From assembly GCA_029531795.1 (NCBI GenBank), contig JAPEIS010000001.1, positions 3,286,001-3,350,000 of the forward strand: a stretch of DNA of 64,000 nucleotides, written 5' to 3'. Position numbers and translations under genes: made by a program. The notes under the pieces were generated by a model. The model was not told the DNA's origin. It searched no databases and was given only the letters and a program-made list of their open reading frames with translations. Positions 60,291-64,000 of the stretch are shown here, in pieces. Each line of letters opens with the position of its first letter. Positions within the stretch are counted from its first letter, which is position 1. The stretch comes from Sclerotinia nivalis. Taxonomy: Eukaryota; Ascomycota; Leotiomycetes; Helotiales; Sclerotiniaceae.

Positions 60291-61144
60291 ATTAAGATTT
60301 AAAGTTTTCGGATATTAAGATTTAGATTTTCGGGTATTATAATTTTAGATTTCCTATTTCGTTTTTGTATCTACATTTGTTATAGCTAATCATTCTTTTA
60401 ATAAAATAATCAGTATTGATAATCATATGTTTTAAAGTATATACACCTCACTTAAGCGAAGGCTTTTATATAAGGCTGTTGCATCTTAGAGTTCCTTCGA
60501 ATTTTATATATAATATAATCTTTTAATCATAAAGGATCAATTGTGTAGCAAACCAAGCGCCCTTACAGGAATATCATTTGTGAATACCTTCAATACGATT
60601 AAAAACGTTTTTGATCGATACGACGATTTCGGTAGTCGTACCGACAATTATAGATCTTAGATTATTCAAATACTACAATATTATTATCAACTTCAATTCC
60701 TACAAAGACTTTATAACGATCAAAAAAAAAATACAATTTGTTTAAACAGAAAAATAGTATTTCAAATTTTAAAACGATCTTAAAATTTGGAGAATAATTT
60801 TACAATTCAAAAATTTAGAACATCTAAACAAAACTTTATTTGAATAATTGTTTTATAGAATGTTTTATTAATAATTTAAAAACAAACTAAACTTTAAAAA
60901 AAAGAGTACTATTATAGATTCGTAATCTATTCTTAGCTAATCTATATAAATGCCTAAGGTACCTATTCCCTATATAGTCGGCGCTTTTTCTAATACCTTT
61001 TTTTTTTCGTAGAATATCATTATATCATAAAGCACCCTACCACCACCGTGATAAGATTATTCGCGAATATCCAGCGATAAATCAGCGGTAGAAGTTTGTA
61101 AAGCTTAAAAAGATTTAGACGTTACAAAATGATTTTGATTCTGA
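60291..61144. other. retroelement 3' flank and AT-rich relic
   Basis: Probably contains the end of the preceding copia fragment (TTAAGCGAAGGCTTTTATA near 60,460) and a gypsy-like LTR remnant around 60,940-61,043 (ATGCCTAAGGTACC, CTATATAGTCGGCG, ending CACCACCGTGATA). LTR starts and target duplications are not convincing. The 60,580-60,660 stretch has CG-bearing sequence (CGATACGACGATTTCGG) unusual for this block. Confidence 0.4.
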
Positions 61145-61452
61145 TTATTCTATAATAATATCTAGAAACTCGATTTTATATATATAAAATATACATTTCT
61201 TTAGTTTTGTATAAAATTTATATTCAATTAATTTAATAAGAACTTTACGAATATTAGTAGTATATATTTTTTGGTTTTTAGAGTAGATAACAATATTATC
61301 TAAATATATAATACAAATATTATCTATAAAACCAATAAATACTTGATTAATATAAGTTTGAAAAATAGCAAAAGCATTGATCAAACCAAAAGGTATAATT
61401 AGATATTCAAACTAATTATATCGATAATATAATCTAGACATTATAATCGTTG
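61145..61452 (-). pseudogene. Ty3/gypsy reverse transcriptase fragment
   Basis: A minus-strand frame of 79 aa contains INAFAIFQTYINQVF, then ICIIYLDNIVIYSKN, the RT active-site YLDD box altered to YLDN, then KLIEYKFYTKLKKCIFYI and IEFLDIII. It covers RT subdomains from the palm to the connection. It is cut at its 5' side by the gypsy LTR beginning at 61453, so it was the target of that insertion. The divergence pattern is transition-type. Confidence 0.8.
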
Positions 61453-61614
61453 TATCACGGTGAGGGAAAAGGTATATATAGGTTTGATCTATTGTTGTAC
61501 TACGAGGAGGAGAAGAAGGTCAAGGAGGTGATCTGACTATATAGAAGTGAGTGTATGCATGTGTGCCTAAGGCACATATAATCATGTGCAGGTGAAGGGA
61601 GATAAACCCGTAAC
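61453..61614 (-). repeat. gypsy copy 2 3' LTR
   Basis: 162 bp, plus-strand text TATCACGGTGAGGG...AACCCGTAACA, the reverse complement of the copy 1 LTR with few changes. Confidence 0.85.
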
Positions 61615-61989
61615 AATACCCCTTCCTCAAGAAACCTATTTGACCCCAAATGGGTATTAAAAAATAAAGAAAAATAAAGAAAAAATACAGATCTCTTTTC
61701 TCAATTAAATCCTTGAACAAAAACGTATGATATCCTTTAATGATGTTATATTTTTTATTGTTATAATATATAATATACTTTTAAACGAAATGAATAATCT
61801 TGGTGCGAATGGATCTTTGTAGAGTGGGTGTAGCAATCGCGCTGTGTGATTCCGATTGCAAATTCTGTGGTTCCGGTTGCAATATAGTAGCGTCGGGATG
61901 CTTTAGGATTCAAGCTAGCGGTTTTGGTTTCTTTGGATGAAGGCGATGATATTCGATAAGAATCTTTTCGTTACTCTTTAAATCATTAG

Positions 61990-64000
61990 TTGGTTGTTAA
62001 GTTGGTGTATAGTATCTTTATTTGATCAAATAATAATAGCCATTTTTATTATGATTATCTAGAACTCTTTCAAATATCCATTTCTGAATAAGCTCATCCT
62101 TATCATTATCCCGTTTCAAAATTCTGTCCTGTATAGTTAGGGATTCTGACTCATTAATCGTTATTTGAGCCGGGAAATGAAGATTAATATAAGCTGGAAG
62201 TAAAAAAGAATGATAAAAAACAGGGAAGATTTTAATGTTTTCAAACAATTGAATAAGACAAGTATAAGGATAAACTTTGATAATCTTGTAAAGGTTGATT
62301 CATTTATCATTCAGTTTTTTTGCTTTGTGCAAAGTTTTTATATTTTTGGTATTGACAAAGACTTTTTGGCTAACCATGTAGTGAGGTAAATCAAAACGGT
62401 AATGGTTAATATAGTCCTCATAAATAGCAACTGTTTGTTGTGTAAGAGTACGAAATTGCTTCAAGATATGTTCTATACGATTTGTAGTTCTATTATTTTT
62501 AAAGAATTCCCGTTTTTGTATTAGAGTTATATCTGGTAGGCAAGGTTTATTAGGCTCAATGTTTAGATATGAATTAAAGCTGTAATTGGCGAAGAAAGGT
62601 AAACAATTAGTTGTTTCAGAGACCAAATTATTGGATGCAAATTCGGCTAAGGGTAGCCAATCCAATTAATCGTTTTGATGATAATTAACAAAAGCTTATA
62701 AATACTGCTTCAGAATTGAATTAATACGTTTAATTTGATTATTTGTTTGAGGATGAAAAACTGAAGAATGTTTTAAGGTAACTCCTAACCGCTCTGAGAG
62801 TTGTGATCAGAAACCTGATACGAATTGCGTTCCCTGATCGGAAATGATATTGTCCGGAAGTTCATGAAGTGTATAGATATAGTTGATAAAAGCATTGATT
62901 AGCTTCTTTATTGTTAATATATATATATCGATGAAATGTTTCATTTTGGTTAGCTTGCAGATTACCATTAAGATATATTTATAGGTAGAATTATAACGAG
63001 TGTAATCCGGGAGTAGTGTAATATAGTCGATTAAGATATCAGATTATATACGAAAAGGGATCGGTAACGGTTTCAAAAATCCGGGAGGCGCCGATTTGGA
63101 CGATTTGGTATAAGTACAAAGTTCGTAGACCTTTATGTAGGACGCGATCTCCAAATGTATGTTAGGCCATCAGTATGTACGAGAGACAAGATCGATCGTT
63201 TTAGTTCGATCAGGATGGCCGGCAGGGCTAGAAGAATGAGTTCGATAGATAATTTGGAGTTTGAGCTCATCGTTTAGTGGAATCCAAATCTTATTCTGGT
63301 AGTAAATTCTATTATTTTGGATCGAACAATCTTGTTTAGCGATCCGGAGGGTTTTACGATGCTTTTTTGGCCATTTAATCATCGATGGATCGTTAAAAAT
63401 AGAGATAAATTGATTTGCGATATCGGATCTAGTATACGCTGTATCGATTAAGGTATCAATTGGTTGATTGTAGAGTGGTACTATTGTTTTTACTGGTGTT
63501 AAATTGATATGTTCAATCAAATCCTTATAAAAGTCATCGTCAAAACGGTTTTGAAGGAGGATAACGCGTTCTCGATTCTTTAGACGTTCATTGTTTGAAT
63601 CAGAATGATATAATCGATCTTCGTGTTTTCTATTTAGTATATTTGATCGAATAGCTTTGTTTTCTGATCGATAGATTATACGGAAATTATATTGAGATAG
63701 AAATTCAGATTATTGTATTTGCTGTTGATTGAGAGCTTTTGTAGTTATAAAATATTCGAGGTTTTTGTAATCAATGAGAATCTCGAATTCCTTTTGTGAG
63801 TTTTGGAGTTCTAGGTATTATTCTTTTATTGTTTTGATAATAGCGAATAGTTCTTTGTTGTAGATTTCATAATTGTATTCTGTTGTTGTATATTTAGATG
63901 AAAAGTAAGCGATTGGATGCAAAATGTTATCATCATTGTATTGCGAGAGAACTCCTTCTGAAGCCCAATCGGAAGTGTCGGTTTCCAAAACAGTTTTCTG
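61990..64000 (-). pseudogene. gypsy copy 2 pol C-terminal half (RNase H, integrase)
   Basis: The RNase H region runs from the window edge to about 63,530. The integrase H2C2 zinc-binding segment is at 63520-63170 (HSSSPAGHPDRTKTIDLVSR). The integrase core lies at about 63,110-62,690. The downstream integrase segment 62665-62300 is open for 121 codons (WLPLAEFASNNLVSETTN, then PFFANYSFN). The C-terminal part 62248-62018 is open for 76 codons (FPVFYHSFLLPAYIN, KWIFERVLDNHN). A few stops, for example near 62,668 and 62,290, still break the reading frame, so it is scored as a pseudogene. Confidence 0.78.

Larger units (their letters stand above)
61453..64000 (-). mobile_element. Ty3/gypsy copy 2, runs off the window
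   Basis: Same family as copy 1, minus orientation, visible from its 3' LTR (61453-61614) to RNase H at the window edge. The LTR keeps the GTGCCTAAGGCACA palindrome. The polypurine tract GAGGAAGGGG (complement at about 61,617-61,627) is intact. Pol stops are far fewer than in copy 1 and CG/CA dinucleotides are commoner, so this is a younger or less mutated copy. The 5' LTR and most of gag-pol lie outside the window. Confidence 0.85.

Noticed and set aside
60916..61048. Solo gypsy LTR flanked by AGATT
   Set aside because: The right end (CACCGTGATA) fits, but the proposed left end does not begin with TG, so the matching AGATT may be chance in AT-rich sequence.

Overview
The window looks like a chromosome segment of a filamentous ascomycete. 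Genes are compact, with 0-4 introns of about 45-75 nt and GT..AG ends. Products are typical of Pezizomycotina (Swc3, Erf2, Pmt1, phospholipase B, fungal MFS). The second half is an extremely AT-rich block of retrotransposons full of C-to-T/G-to-A changes (TGG->TGA, CAG->TAG, CGA->TGA, YLDD->YLDN), the signature of repeat-induced point mutation (RIP). A Leotiomycetes (Sclerotiniaceae-like) origin is my inference; no rRNA or marker gene confirms it.

Positions 1-29,300 are gene-bearing. In order: an ABHD12-like alpha/beta hydrolase (-, cut by the window edge, frame disrupted at the oxyanion motif); SWC3 of the SWR1 chromatin-remodelling complex (+); an MFS transporter (-); a decayed FAD-dependent oxidoreductase pseudogene (-); a 236-bp solo LTR made of four hairpins with a 5-bp target duplication; a Tc1/mariner-like transposase fragment (-); a PLAC8 gene carrying a nonsense codon (+); the histone N-acetyltransferase NAA40/NatD (-); an LYRM2-like LYR protein (+); mitochondrial ribosomal protein bL36m (-); a decayed unidentified coding stretch (-); a secreted phospholipase B (-); the ER protein O-mannosyltransferase PMT1 (-); a small single-TM protein (-); and the Ras palmitoyltransferase ERF2 (+). 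These are housekeeping genes for chromatin, mitochondria and the secretory/membrane system, not an operon-like cluster. Head-to-head pairs (ABHD12/SWC3, NAA40/LYRM2, small-TM/ERF2) probably share promoter regions.

Positions 29,300-64,000 are an AT-rich isochore with no intact gene. It holds a 41-bp minisatellite, a 104-bp LTR-like mini-element with 5-bp target duplications, and at least three copies of one Ty1/copia family with a 399-bp LTR. One copia LTR carries an 817-bp long-terminal-inverted-repeat MITE flanked by TA duplications. A Ty3/gypsy element with 163-bp LTRs and a perfect GATAG duplication is nested inside another copia copy. The block also has a fragment of a different copia family, a gypsy reverse-transcriptase fragment, and a second, less mutated gypsy copy that runs off the window end. 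The insertion order can be read from the junctions.

Exon boundaries were inferred by eye from splice sites, frame continuity and family resemblance. Nothing was checked by alignment, and individual boundaries may be off by a base or so.
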